DNA from: Branchipolynoe longqiensis
Taxonomy: Eukaryota > Annelida > Polychaeta > Phyllodocida > Polynoidae
Assembly (NCBI GenBank): GCA_030323885.1
Contig: CM059193.1
Span: forward strand, 52,108,749-52,172,748
Direction: 5' to 3'
Length of the DNA stretch: 64,000 nt
Part shown: piece after piece, positions 44,126 through 55,250 of the stretch
How the letters are laid out: every line of letters starts with the position of its first letter
Numbering within the stretch: position 1 is the stretch's first letter
Position numbers and translations under genes: made by a program
Notes under the pieces: generated by a model
What the model was told of the DNA's origin: nothing
What the model saw: only the letters and a program-made list of their open reading frames with translations
The model's database searches: none

Positions 44126-44169
44126 GACTTGGGCTTAACTTACAGCTCAGAAGGGTCATTAGGGCTGCA

Positions 44170-44450
44170 TGATCTTATTAGACCTCGCGTGCGGGAGATC
44201 GGGAGTTCGGTTCCCGGTCGAGTCAAACCAATGACTTACAAAATTGATACTTGTCGCTCTCTAGCATAACACTCAGTATAAATAGGATAGGGCAAGGACT
44301 AGTTAGCTCAGAGTCAGGATAATGTGACTGAGTGTTATATCAGGTCATGATGCTGGTGGCCTGATTTCCCAGTGGGGGTGGGACTATAAAGTTGCCATGA
44401 GTATGCGCAGCCACAAGTCGGTACCCATCCTGATATGACCTTAGATGTTC
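44170..44450 (+). mobile_element. tRNA-derived SINE, lacking the first part and tail
   Basis: Starts in the anticodon region (CTCGCGTGCGGGAGATCGGG, then GTTCGGTTCCCGGTCGAGTC) and continues to CTGATATGACCTTAGATG. Confidence 0.75.
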
Positions 44451-44984
44451 GGTTCGAATCCCACCATCCACCTAATAAGTGGGAGACACTCAACTCATTC
44501 GGCCGCCCAGTTTTAAGGGTTGCGATCAGGGTATAAAGAGAACCCGAGGCAGCAGTTTGTCACTCCGCCCTCTGCCTTCAAACCGAACCAGTCTCTGCCA
44601 CATCCCTTGTGCATGCAACATTACCCTAGAACTAGCTGGCTATCAATCCTTTTAATTGCCATGGGTCTTTATTACAACATGGTAAGAAATAATGCGTTGT
44701 CTAATGATTATAAAGCATCATAATTCGACACGATTTTAGGTCAAAATGCCCAAATCAGTGGAGCTAGTGATTAACAGATCGGTCACCATAGTAATTATCA
44801 CTTGGGTTTTTGAAAAGAGCCACCACACGGCCAGACACCACATGGCGCTACTCATGAAGTGTCCTGATCGGTGGGCAGAGGAGAGGCTATAAACATTGAC
44901 ACTGAATGTACCACCACGTGACCACCTGCCCCAAATAAGGTGGGGGACAGAGTCCTAATACAACTATGCCTAGTTCCACTATTC
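44451..44984. other. Possible isolated promoter; otherwise no gene
   Basis: GGGTATAAAGAGAACC at 44,528 looks like a TATA box. About 150 bases on, AACATGGTAAGA (44,677) could be a first exon ending in ATG with a splice donor. No downstream exon is recognised. Confidence 0.25.
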
Positions 44985-45300
44985 CTTCTAGAAGGTGAAC
45001 CCATGGGTTTGGACCGTGGTCGACTCAAAGCAATGACTTAGCCATTGATACTTGTCGCTTACTAGCAAGGCACTCTGCATTATTAGGATAGGCCTACGGC
45101 AAGGACTGGTTGGCTCAGTGTCAATATAACGTGACTGAGTGGGATATCAGGTCATGGCGCTGGTCTCACAGTGGCGGTTTGGTCTCCCAGTGGGCCAGCA
45201 CTATAAAGTCGCCATGAGTGCGCGCTGTCACAAGTCGATACCTGTCCTGATATGACCTTAGATGTTACCAGGACGTAAAACTCCAACAACCAACCAACCT
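44985..45300 (+). mobile_element. tRNA-derived SINE body and tail
   Basis: The head is degenerate. Body words GTCGACTCAAAGCAATGACTT and AAGGACTGGTTGGCTCAGTG lead to the tail GTAAAACTCCAACAACCAACC. Confidence 0.75.
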
Positions 45301-45327
45301 TTGACTTTAAGAAATACCGTAGCTTAC

Positions 45328-45824
45328 NNNNNNNNNNNNNNNNNNNNNNNNNNNNNNNNNNNNNNNNNNNNNNNNNNNNNNNNNNNNNNNNNNNNNNNNN
45401 NNNNNNNNNNNNNNNNNNNNNNNNNNNNNNNNNNNNNNNNNNNNNNNNNNNNNNNNNNNNNNNNNNNNNNNNNNNNNNNNNNNNNNNNNNNNNNNNNNNN
45501 NNNNNNNNNNNNNNNNNNNNNNNNNNNNNNNNNNNNNNNNNNNNNNNNNNNNNNNNNNNNNNNNNNNNNNNNNNNNNNNNNNNNNNNNNNNNNNNNNNNN
45601 NNNNNNNNNNNNNNNNNNNNNNNNNNNNNNNNNNNNNNNNNNNNNNNNNNNNNNNNNNNNNNNNNNNNNNNNNNNNNNNNNNNNNNNNNNNNNNNNNNNN
45701 NNNNNNNNNNNNNNNNNNNNNNNNNNNNNNNNNNNNNNNNNNNNNNNNNNNNNNNNNNNNNNNNNNNNNNNNNNNNNNNNNNNNNNNNNNNNNNNNNNNN
45801 NNNNNNNNNNNNNNNNNNNNNNNN
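45328..45824. other. Assembly gap (N run)
   Basis: 497 undetermined bases, adjacent to a SINE tail, so probably a collapsed or unresolved repeat. Confidence 1.
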
Positions 45825-46139
45825 AGAAGAGTGGTGGTGATGCCACTCCTGCGGCTGTCCTTCAGGATAGACGATATTCTTTAAACTCACTTTGCACCTG
45901 AAACCACCTATGCCTCCTGATGAGCAAACCTAGCAGGATTATCGCCATGCCTTTGTGTCGGACAGGGAGAGGATTTCACCTGATTGTACAGTACAAAGTG
46001 GTAACCATAACGACTAGCCCTCCGGCTGATAACAGAATAACGCATATCTTGAAAAGGAAAACAGTGAGAGTGTCAGCTGTGAGAAGATCCATATATGCGA
46101 ATGTCCAGTCTTTTGTTTGTTGGGGCTATGTGTCCTAGT

Positions 46140-46405
46140 AACATATAAGGTCATATTGGGACATGTCCAACTTCTGACAGTGAACACTCATAGTGACTTT
46201 ATAGTGCTGCCATACTGGGAGACCAGGCCGGTGGCACCATGACCTAATTACCCACTCAGTCACATTATCCTGACACTGAGCAAACTAGTCCTTACAATAT
46301 CCTACTAATGCCAAGCACCTGGCCAGGTAGTGACAAGTATCAACTCTACCAGTCATTGTTTGACCCGGCCGGGATTTGAAGTCCCCACCTTTCGCACAGG
46401 AAGCC
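46140..46405 (-). mobile_element. tRNA-derived SINE, minus strand
   Basis: AACATATAAGGTCATATTGG, TTATAGTGCTGCCATACTGG, CACTCAGTCACATTATCCTG and AGTCATTGTTTGACCCGGCC match the SINE reversed. Confidence 0.75.
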
Positions 46406-46480
46406 GATTAGGCCCCCGCTTCCGGTGTGTCCAGCTGTCGGTCCAGGTGGGGGCATGAACAGTGACACGGCGCAAACACT

Positions 46481-46735
46481 GGAAGTGGGTAAGTAGGTCA
46501 CAGCCACCTCACTCACAAATTTCCCATTCTGGCACACTAACATATCCAACGAATCCAGTAACGACTGACAAGTCACGTGACAAGTAAATTATGTTTAATA
46601 GAACACCGGAAGTGGGTAAGTAGGTCACAGCCACCTCATTCACAAATTTCCCATTCTGGCACACTAACATATCCAACGAATCGAGTAACGACTGACAAGT
46701 CACGTGACAAGTAAATGATGTTTAATAGACCTCTT
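46481..46735. repeat. 127-bp tandem duplication
   Basis: GGAAGTGGGTAAGTAGGTCA at 46,481 and again at 46,608, with nearly identical following sequence to ACGTGACAAGTAAAT. Open frames on the minus strand are duplicated with it. Confidence 0.9.
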
Positions 46736-46989
46736 TTCCGCTGAAGCTTTAGTACTATAGTAGTGGGTCAACTTTAAAAGCAATTAGTAAGTTTGAATAA
46801 ATTGACCTTTTAATGTAGCAATTATTGAACCCCGCCATTCATAAATAATACCCCCAAAAAGAATAATATATGGAAAAGGCCAATGGTGTGTGATGTGGTG
46901 GCTTTTTTCTTAAATTTTAATTATCACAAAAATTAAAAAATCTAAATTATATAATAATATCGTATATATATATATATATAAGTATATAT

Positions 46990-47268
46990 ATATAAGTATA
47001 TTCAGTGTCTGCGCCAGTTTGCACCACTCCTTCACAGACTGAAAAATTGGCCGGATGCCTGGCTTCTGTTGGTGCTGCAGGTATTCATATATGGCGGACG
47101 ACGCTGAGTGCAACATGAAAATGGAGAAACCAACGATGCATGCCAGCAGGGAGCCGGCAAAGGTACTGGTACAACAATTATCGCATGATACTTCACCAGA
47201 GGAGTCGGTATGCCAAAGCATGACAGCATTGACATTGGAGGACAAAGAATAGCAAATAAGTGACATTG
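46990..47268 (-). CDS. Weak candidate exon of a membrane protein
   Basis: On the minus strand an acceptor-like TTCTATTTAATGGCAG ends at 47,269. The open frame that follows has two hydrophobic segments, MSLICYSLSSNVNAVMLW and TFAGSLLACIVGFSIFMLHS, separated by a loop with CDNCC, and then QHQQKPGIRPIFQSVKEWC. This looks like the last two passes of a four-pass protein, such as a MARVEL-type one, but no signature proves it. The frame runs on into a (TA)n repeat without a clear donor or natural end. It could equally be chance. Confidence 0.25.
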
Positions 47269-47580
47269 CTGCCATTAAATAGAAGACAGAGTTGTCAGGC
47301 TAGCAGCTGAACATGACAAATTGCTTTCTGCACAGGCTCGAGGGATGCACGTTTTCATCACCAAGCAGATGAGACATGAGGGAGGGATGATGACCAGATG
47401 AAGGACCACGTACAGTCATCATGGCCGCCAGTGGTGCCGCTATGGCGGACTGTAGCTCCGGTTTTCCGGCATTGGGGAACAGTACGACAGCATACAAATG
47501 GCTGAAGGCGCAACCGCCGGCAGCCTCCAGGAGGAGGAGGGCGGGTTCTCACCGTACAGAACAGTGCGCAAGTCACGACC

Positions 47581-48172
47581 GGCAATGGTGAGCAATCTTC
47601 ATACAGAAAAATAAATATCTCTAAAACCACACCACCGAGACACAAACCGCTTGGAACACATATAGAAAACATATTTACCAACCAGATTATATAAATTCAT
47701 AAGATTAGGGTTCTGCATTTCTAGTAATTTTAAATAAAATTGACATTTTGCACTGCGCATACGGCAAACTCAATGCATTGTCAATGGCCATGAGCAATCT
47801 TCTTACAGAAAAAGTGAAATATCTCTAAAACCACGCCACCTAGAAACAAACCGCTTGGCACACACACAGATAACATGCTTAACAACCATATTATATTAAA
47901 TTTATATCGTTAGCATTCTGCATTTCTATTAATTTTCAATAAAACTGACGTGTTGCACTGCACATATGGGCAAACTTAGTGCATTGTCAATGGCCGTGAA
48001 TAATCTTCTTACAGAAAAAGTGAAATATCTCTAAAACCACACCACGTAGAAACAAACCGCTTCATATACAAACATATAACATGCTTAAGAAACAGATTAT
48101 ATTAAATTTATAAGGTTTGGGTTCTGGATTTCTATTAATTTTGAATAAAACTGTGCGTATCGGCAAACTCAA
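47581..48172 (+). repeat. ~206-bp satellite, about three monomers
   Basis: Monomers start near 47,581, 47,775 and 47,981 (GCATTGTCAATGGCCGTGAG). Each includes AAATATCTCTAAAACCACAC, CAAACCGCTT and a TTAATTTTCAATAAAACTGAC end. The same monomer occurs twice at 30,109-30,500 and once, inverted, at 58,400-58,510. Confidence 0.85.
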
Positions 48173-48177
48173 TGGCA

Positions 48178-48245
48178 GTGTGCCTTCATTCTGCAGCCAA
48201 GCTGCGCGCTCATATACAATGTTTGTAAACATTGAAAGGGGTCTA
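48178..48245. repeat. Hairpin-bearing border of the satellite unit
   Basis: GCAGTGTGCCTTCATTCTGC leads to CAATGTTTGTAAACATTG, an 8-base-arm hairpin. The same border is found inverted at 58,335-58,400. Confidence 0.75.
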
Positions 48246-48414
48246 TGCACTGGTTCTTAGCCATTGATGGCCTGGGAATGCCTGACACCTGTGCTCTCCT
48301 GGAACACATTGAATTGCTAACGATATGTGCCATGCATAATGATTTTCGCAACATATCTCATGTAGAATATGACTTGAGTATATATGTGTTAGCTGAGAAA
48401 GTGGGTTTCAGTAG

Positions 48415-48573
48415 TTGACCTTCTGAAAGCACAAAGGAGTCCAAACGTGCTTGTTTCAAATGGAATAAAGACTATGGATGCTCAAGGTCACAGGATGATT
48501 GTGGCTATGGCCACTGGTGCAGCAAATGCAAAAGCAAGAGCCATAAGTGTTATGACTGCAGAAATGAGTGACA
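48415..48573 (+). pseudogene. Retroelement gag-like zinc-binding fragment
   Basis: One frame reads ACFKWNKDYGCSRSQDDCGY, then GHWCSKCKSKSHKCYDC. The C...WN..C....C.YGH.C..C....H....C spacing is typical of gag-like proteins of some DIRS or related retroelements. A TGA ends it at 48,573. No RT is found next to it. Confidence 0.45.
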
Positions 48574-49057
48574 TTGTGGACTCCGGAAAAATGATGATAA
48601 CATTGCTCAACTGCCAATTCTGAGCACGAGTGACGACTATTGTACTAATGACTCATGGGTTGTTGAAGCACAACCAGTTCATTGCATGGAATGTGATTAT
48701 GTACCGGTTACTAACACAGTTGATTACATTGATATTGATTGCATTGAATGTAATTGTTTGCCAATTACTAACACAGTTGATTGCATTGATGTTATTGCAC
48801 ACTCGAATACTTGGCAGAAAACTAGGTGACTCACCTAAGCAAGCTGCCCCGTTGTTCCCGGCCATGCTAAGAGCCATGTTTGTTAACCTGGCCATGAGTC
48901 CAGGGCATATCACCTGGCGTGCAGCTGTGTTATGGAGCTTTAGGGTGCTGCTTAGAAAATGTCAGATAACCAATGGGGACTCAGTATTCCGGCGCTGAGA
49001 CTTCCAATCTTTTCCATGGGGCATGCTAATAAACATTAGAAAATCTAAAACAATCCA
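48574..49057. other. No gene supported
   Basis: An open frame (48,630-48,998) contains a locally repeated TTACTAACACAGTTGATTGC motif (copies near 48,707 and 48,767); no domain is recognisable. Confidence 0.4.
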
Positions 49058-49219
49058 GTAGAGTGAAAGGGTATTGCAAGTCCCGGTTGTAGTATATGGA
49101 AGACAAGCGAACACCTCGATGTCCAGTGTGTGAGTGGTTTATTCTGGGCTTGCGGCCAACACGAAAGGTCATGACGTCACAGCGGTCACTCGCTATATGC
49201 GCCATACTCATATCTTACA
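49058..49219 (-). mobile_element. 3' LTR of gypsy element B
   Basis: On the minus strand it begins TGTAAGATATGAG at 49,219 and contains AGAATAAACCACTC near 49,140, matching the start and the poly(A) region of the element A LTR. The end is placed at CCCTTTCACTCTAC by analogy. Confidence 0.5.
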
Positions 49220-49248
49220 TCTTCCCCTTTTTTTTTCTTTTTTTTTAT
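49220..49248 (-). promoter_or_regulatory. Polypurine tract of gypsy element B
   Basis: A purine-only minus-strand run (A8-G-A7-G4-AAGA style) lies immediately upstream of the LTR start, where plus-strand priming occurs. Confidence 0.6.
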
Positions 49249-49573
49249 AAAGTATAGAGATACATCAAGATATTTTATGTTTTACTGGGATTTTCTACTT
49301 TTTTTTAAATTCACTAATTGAACTTGTACAATTTTTTCTGAATAAATTGTCAGCTTACTCTACTGAGGATATTGAAGTAGTTTATCCCCTGTGAACGCTT
49401 ATACACTAACGCTGTCCTATGGACTGCACAATACTAGTCATGGAAAACAATTTTATGATGACCGATATCTAACATTTTCATTTTTAGTTTCTGAATTGCA
49501 TGAACGTTAGTACCTTTAACTCTAATGGAAAATACCGTTCGTTATATGTTAACCTCTGACTTTCGGTATCCTA

Positions 49574-50335
49574 AGGGGCTGTCACATTAGGGTTTTTTTG
49601 CGGGAGCGTACGGCGGCGTAGGCGCATTATGTCATATACGTTGGCATATGCCGCCATACGCCGCCATACGCTATGCATACGCTACGCATAGGCCGTCATG
49701 TGCCGGCCTATGCCGGCGTATGCCGTTGTACGCCACCATACGCTTTCTCCCGTCCGTCCGTCCAAATTTTGTTGTGCATGCTAAAAAAATCTCGACCTAT
49801 GGGAGCGTATGGTTCATACGCTACTCATACGCTACTCATACGCCGGTGTATGCTCCTCGTATGCCAGTGTAAGCTCCTCGTACGCTAGGGGTGCGCCGGC
49901 GTAGGTTACGCATACGCTCAACTTGCGTCACCGGCGTATCTCTAGCGTATGTAGCGTACGCATAACCTACGAGTTACGTATGGGAGCGTACTCCTAGCGT
50001 TTGCACAGCGTATTCCAAGCGTATGCCATAGGTCTCGACATCGATCTTGACTCATAGGATACTCATACGCTCATACGCTATGCATATGCTATGCATACGC
50101 TATGCATATTCTACGCATATGCTATGCATACGCTACGCATAGGTTCCATATGCCAATCAAAACCGTAAAAAAATGTCACAGTATGCTCTCATACGCTCCT
50201 CGTACGCTCCTCATAGGTTACGCATATGCTCAAAAACACCCGATAGGTCACCAAAGGTCATGATAGGCCAGCACGCACAGGACTTACGAAGGTTTTCAAT
50301 ACGCTCCCGCCATACACCGTAATGTGACAGGGCCT
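49574..50335. mobile_element. 762-bp non-autonomous Harbinger MITE of the 10.2-kb family
   Basis: The left end AGGGGCTGTCACATTAGGGT and the right end, read inward, AGGCCCTGTCACATTACGGT match the right and left ends of the autonomous element (10,210-15,701), along with GCGGGAGCGTACGGCGGCG and dense CATACGC motifs. It has no coding capacity. It sits between the polypurine tract and pol of gypsy element B. Flanks read CTA and TTA, an imperfect 3-base duplication. Confidence 0.88.
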
Positions 50336-50586
50336 TTAGAGAAATTGATGAGGCAATCCTCAGAATCACTTATTACTAAGTAAGTTTCTTATATATCTAC
50401 TTTATTTTTATTTGCATATGTTCGTCTTATATGACCAACTAATAACGTCTACTGAAAACTCAAAATGTTTAACTGTACGCTGACGGCTGATGTGTATGAC
50501 AGATATGCCCCCTTCTGTTTTAAACAGACAATTACGTTGCCCCAGCGCTGTCGTTAATTGTTTGTCTCCGTGTCACCGACTCATAT

Positions 50587-51476
50587 CTATTCTTCATTAC
50601 TCTCTCGTATTCCTAGTCGACTTGGCGGACGTGACACCCGCCCACTCCTGGTTGAGTATGCATGTGTTGCCATAGGGGTCCTTGCCTGTGTGCAGGTGTT
50701 TTTACAATTTTTAGCTCTACTGGTAGTTTGCGGTGTGTCAGTGTTCGTGGGCAGGAACTTGTTATGTACAACCGAAGGTATTTTGAACATGTGCACTCGG
50801 TTTCGGTGTAATTGCCTACCTGCGCAATTTACTATTCCATAGTCTCTGGGCCTTGTTATATGTTTTTGTAATAGTGCCGGCTTTCCACTTACCGTCATGA
50901 GTTCTGTATCTAACATGATCTGCAACTTTTAGTAATTTGTGGGTGCTTCCAGCTGTTTTATCATAATACAATTTTAGTTTTTCTTGTATTTTGAGAATAT
51001 CATTTTTCTTTGTTTTTTTTAGCTTGGGGCTTTAACTGCGCTTTAGTTGTGGGTAATTTAGAATGAAGCCGACGACTCATGAGCAATTGAGCTGGAGACG
51101 TGTTGATATCTCTTAGAGGAGTATTACGGTAGTTCAAAAGGTATAGGTTGAAATCCTGATTATTATCACACGCTTTTTTCATCATTTTTTTGATAGTTTG
51201 AACATATCTTTCTATTTGACCATTACTCTTAGGATAGTGAGGGTTAGAAAAAATGTGATTGAACTTATACATGGTAACAAAGTCTTTGAACTCCTGACTT
51301 GCAAATTGTGGCCCATTGTTAGATATTAATGTGGTCGGTATACCATAACACCCAAATATTTCCTTTAGGGATTTAATTACATCTTTGGAATTTGTTGTCC
51401 GTAACTCCATGACTTCAGGGAATTTTGAATAATAATCTACTAGAATTAGATATGTTTTACTCTGGCCTTGAAACAA
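50587..51476 (-). pseudogene. Gypsy element B integrase core and pol C-terminus
   Basis: On the minus strand: YLILVDYYSKFPEV (first catalytic Asp), TTLISNNGPQFASQEF, then HYPKSNGQIERYVQTIK (catalytic Glu). The second catalytic Asp, normally in SDNGPQF, is Asn here (codon near 51,318), so strand transfer should be lost. Further downstream are YRNTPL and, after a frame change at about 50,990, TRPRDYGIVNCAGRQLHRNR and a RSGRVSRPPSRLG end typical of gypsy pol C-termini. Confidence 0.85.
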
Positions 51477-51488
51477 ATCTACTCCGAC

Positions 51489-51686
51489 TTAGCAAAATGG
51501 CATATCGGGTATGTTGTGAGGACTCATTGGCTCAGCACTTAGGGAATTTCTGTAATTTTGACACGTACCACACCGTGTTATTAAGTCTTCAATCTGCCGA
51601 TTCATACCCAGCCAGAACATGTTGTCTCTTGCTAACTGCTTGCATTTGATTATACCTAAATGGGTTTCATGTAATATACTCAACAT
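51489..51686 (-). pseudogene. Gypsy element B integrase zinc-binding domain
   Basis: HETHLGIIKCKQLARDNMFW...CGTCQ gives the H-H-C-C pattern of the integrase N-terminal domain. A stop at 51,489 separates it from the core. Confidence 0.85.
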
Positions 51687-51712
51687 TTCCTTCTGTAAAC
51701 TACTTGGAATTA

Positions 51713-52674
51713 TTACTTCTTGCCCTGCATACCATCTGTACTAATTATCTCATCTTTGCATGTAAACAATGGTTTCGCACACGATCTCACTAAATTATTT
51801 TGGCTTGGCCAACCTTCTTGAACTAACCGTGTAACCTCAGTGAGGGTAGCTCCTTTTGTAGCCTCGATGATACAGTCATTCATATTATGTGCAATGTCTA
51901 TCGTGGCAATGGAAATCTCCTTGTTGAATAAATTGTTTGGTGTTGTGTTGCTGGTGTGTGCTTGCAAAAGAGTGTTTGCAAAGAACATTTCATTTCCATT
52001 TATATATTTCATTACAATATTATAGTTCTGCAACCTCATGCGCATTCGTTGCATTCTTGCTGACAACATATGCATTGGTTTTGCCATGATTGCCACAAGT
52101 GGTTTATGATCAGTCTCGATTATCACTTCTTTTCCATAAATATAATCATGGAACCGAACACACCCAAAACAAATTGCTAACAGCTCTTTTTCGATTACCG
52201 CGTAGCTTGGTTGACAATTATCCAACGCTTTAGACGCCATGACAATTGGTTTATTCTGTTGAAAGATAGCCGCACCCAGGCCTGACTTTGAAGCATCTAC
52301 TTGCAAAGTAATTTGGTCATTTACATTGTAATACTTTAGTACGGATGCTGTTATTAACAGTTTCTTTAGTGTCTTAAATGCATTTTCCTGCTCATGTTGC
52401 CAGAACGATACTACATCCTTACATAATACTTGTCTTAACGGTTTCGAAATTTCCGACAGATTCGGGATGAATTTCCCTACATACCCTACCATAGCTATAA
52501 AACGTTGAATGCTTGCTTTGTCAGTTGGGGTGGGCATTTCAATTATGGCCCGTACGCGTTCAGCAGTGGGTTTCAACCCAGATTGAGTTAACGTGTGTCC
52601 AACATAATTAACTTCGGTCTTGCAAATTACAGATTTATCTGGGTTCAGACGCAAATTAGCTTCTCTAGCTCTAA
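51713..52674 (-). pseudogene. Gypsy element B RT connection and RNase H
   Basis: NYVGHTLTQSGLKP, FIAMVGYVGKFIPNLSEISKP, LQVDASKSGLGAAIF, EKELLAICFGCVRFHDYIYG and ETDHKPLVAIM follow the normal order. It is the longest undamaged block of element B (313 codons). The ADALSR-like box is altered to ANTLLQA. The RT palm lies on the other side of the MITE at 52,675-53,363. Confidence 0.88.
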
Positions 52675-53363
52675 TGGCGCTGTCACACTACGACGTAACG
52701 ACGTGGGCGTAGGGAGAACGTGAAGAACGTTGAACTTCTCGGCGTGGTAAGCAAATTTGGGCACAAGTTGAACGTGGGTGCAGCGTAGTGGACGAGAGAG
52801 TAACGGCGGTAAAGCGTAGTGATAGCATCATTCAACGAGAGAGGACAACGTAATTACGCTCAGGGAACGTTATATACGTTATTCCATCGCCAGAACTACG
52901 TTGCTTTACGTTACCTTACGTTACTTACGTCAAGAAACGGTGGCAAAACGGTAAATCTACGTTGGACGTCCGTTAGGCATCCGTTAACCCGGCGTTTTCA
53001 CTACGTGGACTGCACGTTCCCCCTGGGTTTAATGAGCGTCAACATAGTGCAACGTAATGCAACGTAGTTGAACGTAGTGACCGACGTTTTAATAACGTTT
53101 GTTTAACGTCATTGACGTTCACTGAACGTGTACAGAACGTACGGCGAACGTAAACCCTTACGTTCGCATCACGTCGAAAGTTTTGAACAGGTTCAAAACC
53201 TTGACGCGCGCCGACGTCACACGACGTAACATGACGTAGCTCGACGTCAGTCTCACGTCATTATGACGTCATAATAACGTAACCCAACGTAGGACAACGT
53301 AATCCCCAAATGTGATCACGTCAGGCTCACGTTAGCTCGTTACGTCGTAGTGTGACAGGGGTA
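52675..53363. mobile_element. 689-bp ACGT-rich Harbinger-like MITE with TAA duplication
   Basis: TAA|TGGCGCTGTCACACTACGAC at the left and, read inward, TACCCCTGTCACACTACGAC at the right, followed by TAA at 53,364-53,366. AACGT words occur all along it. The gypsy B reading frame continues across if the element and one TAA are removed. Confidence 0.92.
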
Positions 53364-53366
53364 TAA

Positions 53367-54194
53367 TAAATACATTTTCTAAATTATCATTGTGTTCTTT
53401 CACAGTGTTTCCATATACCAATATATCATCAGCGATTACATTAACCCCTGGTAAAGCAGACAATATTTTATTCATTTCACTGATAAATATATCCCCGCCA
53501 TTTTAATACCGAATGGCAACTGGGTATATTTGAACCGTCCCCATGGGGTATTGAAAGTACATAATTTGGAACTTTCTGAATCAAGTTCTATTTGCCAATA
53601 TCCACTATTGGCATCAATGACCAAAAAATACTTTGCGTTGCTTGTTTTTGCAATAACTTCCTCTATCGTTCTGGTGGGGTAGGGAGTTTTTACTATGGCT
53701 TTGTTAAGCTTGGTTGGGTCCAGACACACTTTAGTTTTATTTGGTTTCTTTACGATAATTACTGACTTTACCCATGGGGTCGGTTCAAGTTGCTTTACTA
53801 TTACACCCAACTCTAGCATTGTATCCAATTCTTGCTTTACTTTGTCGACAATAGCATGAGGGACTCGCCTCGGTGGGTCAATAACAGGATCGACATTACA
53901 ATCAATATGGATTTTCGCATTACTTTTGATATTTCCTAACCTATGAATATGTCTGAATATTTCTTTACCAGATGTTCTGCTGCTAGCACGGTTGTAGTCG
54001 CTTCTCTCGTCCGTATGGTGACTTCTCCTAGTCGTCGGATCAGTTGTAGTTTCACGCATGCTTCTTTCCCCAATAATCTGTGTGCCCTGCGATGTTACTT
54101 GAAACTTCAACGGCACTCCCCCAACGATCTCACCATCAGGCCGTATGCGACTACCTGAATATGTGATGAGACAACACTTTGAGGGCACCAACAC
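53367..54194 (-). pseudogene. Gypsy element B reverse transcriptase
   Basis: On the minus strand: PVIDPPRRVPHAIVDKVKQE, LGVIVKQLEPTPWVKSVIIV, VCLDPTKLNKAI, VIDANSGYWQIEL, FNTPWGRFKYTQLPFGIKMAG, then after a frame break near 53,475 VNVIADDILVYGNT with both catalytic Asp (about 53,425). Very similar to element A, which carries Asn in the same box. Confidence 0.88.
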
Positions 54195-54480
54195 AGTGTT
54201 TTACAGAGCATTGTAGACAGTACATGGCACAATATTAGCTTGGGACCCAGTGTCCAGCTTGAATTTAACGAGTACGTTCTGTAATTTATATTCATCGTAC
54301 CATAAGCTGCTGCTGCGCGTTGCCTCATCCGTTATTTCACCAATGAACAAGTCATTGTCTTCATCTCAGTCGTCTTCTTCTTCTTCTTTGACATCATTTT
54401 CCGTGCTCAACTCGTCCACTTGAGCTTGACTCGCACGTTGTGTTCTGCATACTTTTTGAAAATGACCATACCGCGGGTTT
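54195..54480 (-). pseudogene. Gypsy element B protease and end of gag
   Basis: FKLDTGSQANIVP (about 54,225-54,262) is the protease active-site loop. Upstream are an acidic run and YGHFQKVC, the end of a gag zinc knuckle. A stop is at about 54,367. Gag proper and the 5' LTR are absent; similarity stops near 54,480. Confidence 0.75.
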
Positions 54481-54694
54481 TGGATGCCATCCAATACATC
54501 AGTTGTGAAGCCCCACCCAGAAAAAGGGTTTCTGCCACGGCCATCAGAGGGAAGGGCGATTAGGGGTTGGTGATGGAAATTGTCTATTATACTGCATTTG
54601 GAACGGGTTTGTAAAATATTGCAGTAGTCTGCATTGACTTTTCAGGAAAGGAGCCACTTAGACAGGGTGGTGTGGATGGGCTGATGATATCAGG

Positions 54695-55250
54695 GAGCCT
54701 AAGTGGTGTAATGGTCAGCGCAATAGCCTAGAATGGAAGAGGTTTGTGTTCGAATCCTGCTCTAGGTAAAATATTTCCCATTTTCATCACGCCCAGGGCA
54801 ATATCTACCGACGTGTGCGCAAAGCCATCTCATTTGAAATTGGATCATCATCATCAGCCATCAGCAGTGAGCAATTAAATGGCGTGAAGTAAATTTAATC
54901 AAATTTAAAGCGCATTACTAGACCATTTCTTTCGTTAAATACCCCAGTAAAGGCAAATGGCAAGGCAGCCTGGTTCGACATAACATCTGAAAATGGGATC
55001 ACTCAATGTGCTGTCGAAACCAGCCTTGGTCTACTCAAACTGCCTTATTTTTGCATTAATTCACACAAATTTAGCCACTGCACAATTGCTTCAGAGATCA
55101 TTTTTGCTATCATTTGACACTAACCCGACCATTTGGGAATTTCATGTAGATTTCAATGGAGACATGTGGATGTGATTAATAAGACTAGCTTTTCACTGTG
55201 GATAAATGGCCATTGCTGCTGACATGGTGTTGCATCATCAGTAATCAATC
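54695..55250 (+). mobile_element. tRNA-derived SINE with a LINE-like 3' end
   Basis: A box GTGGTGTAATGGTCAGCGC and B box GTTCGAATCCTGCTC at 54,702-54,765. The 3' end TTTTCACTGTGGATAAATGG ... GACATGGTGT then ATCA repeats resembles the LINE tail at 1,235-1,305. Confidence 0.65.

Noticed and set aside
45262..45890. Long open frames across the gap
   Set aside because: They consist of undetermined residues produced by the N run.
48237..48260. Helitron 3' end (hairpin followed by CTRR)
   Set aside because: The hairpin is present, but the following bases do not give CTRR and no Rep-helicase or 5' TC end was seen.
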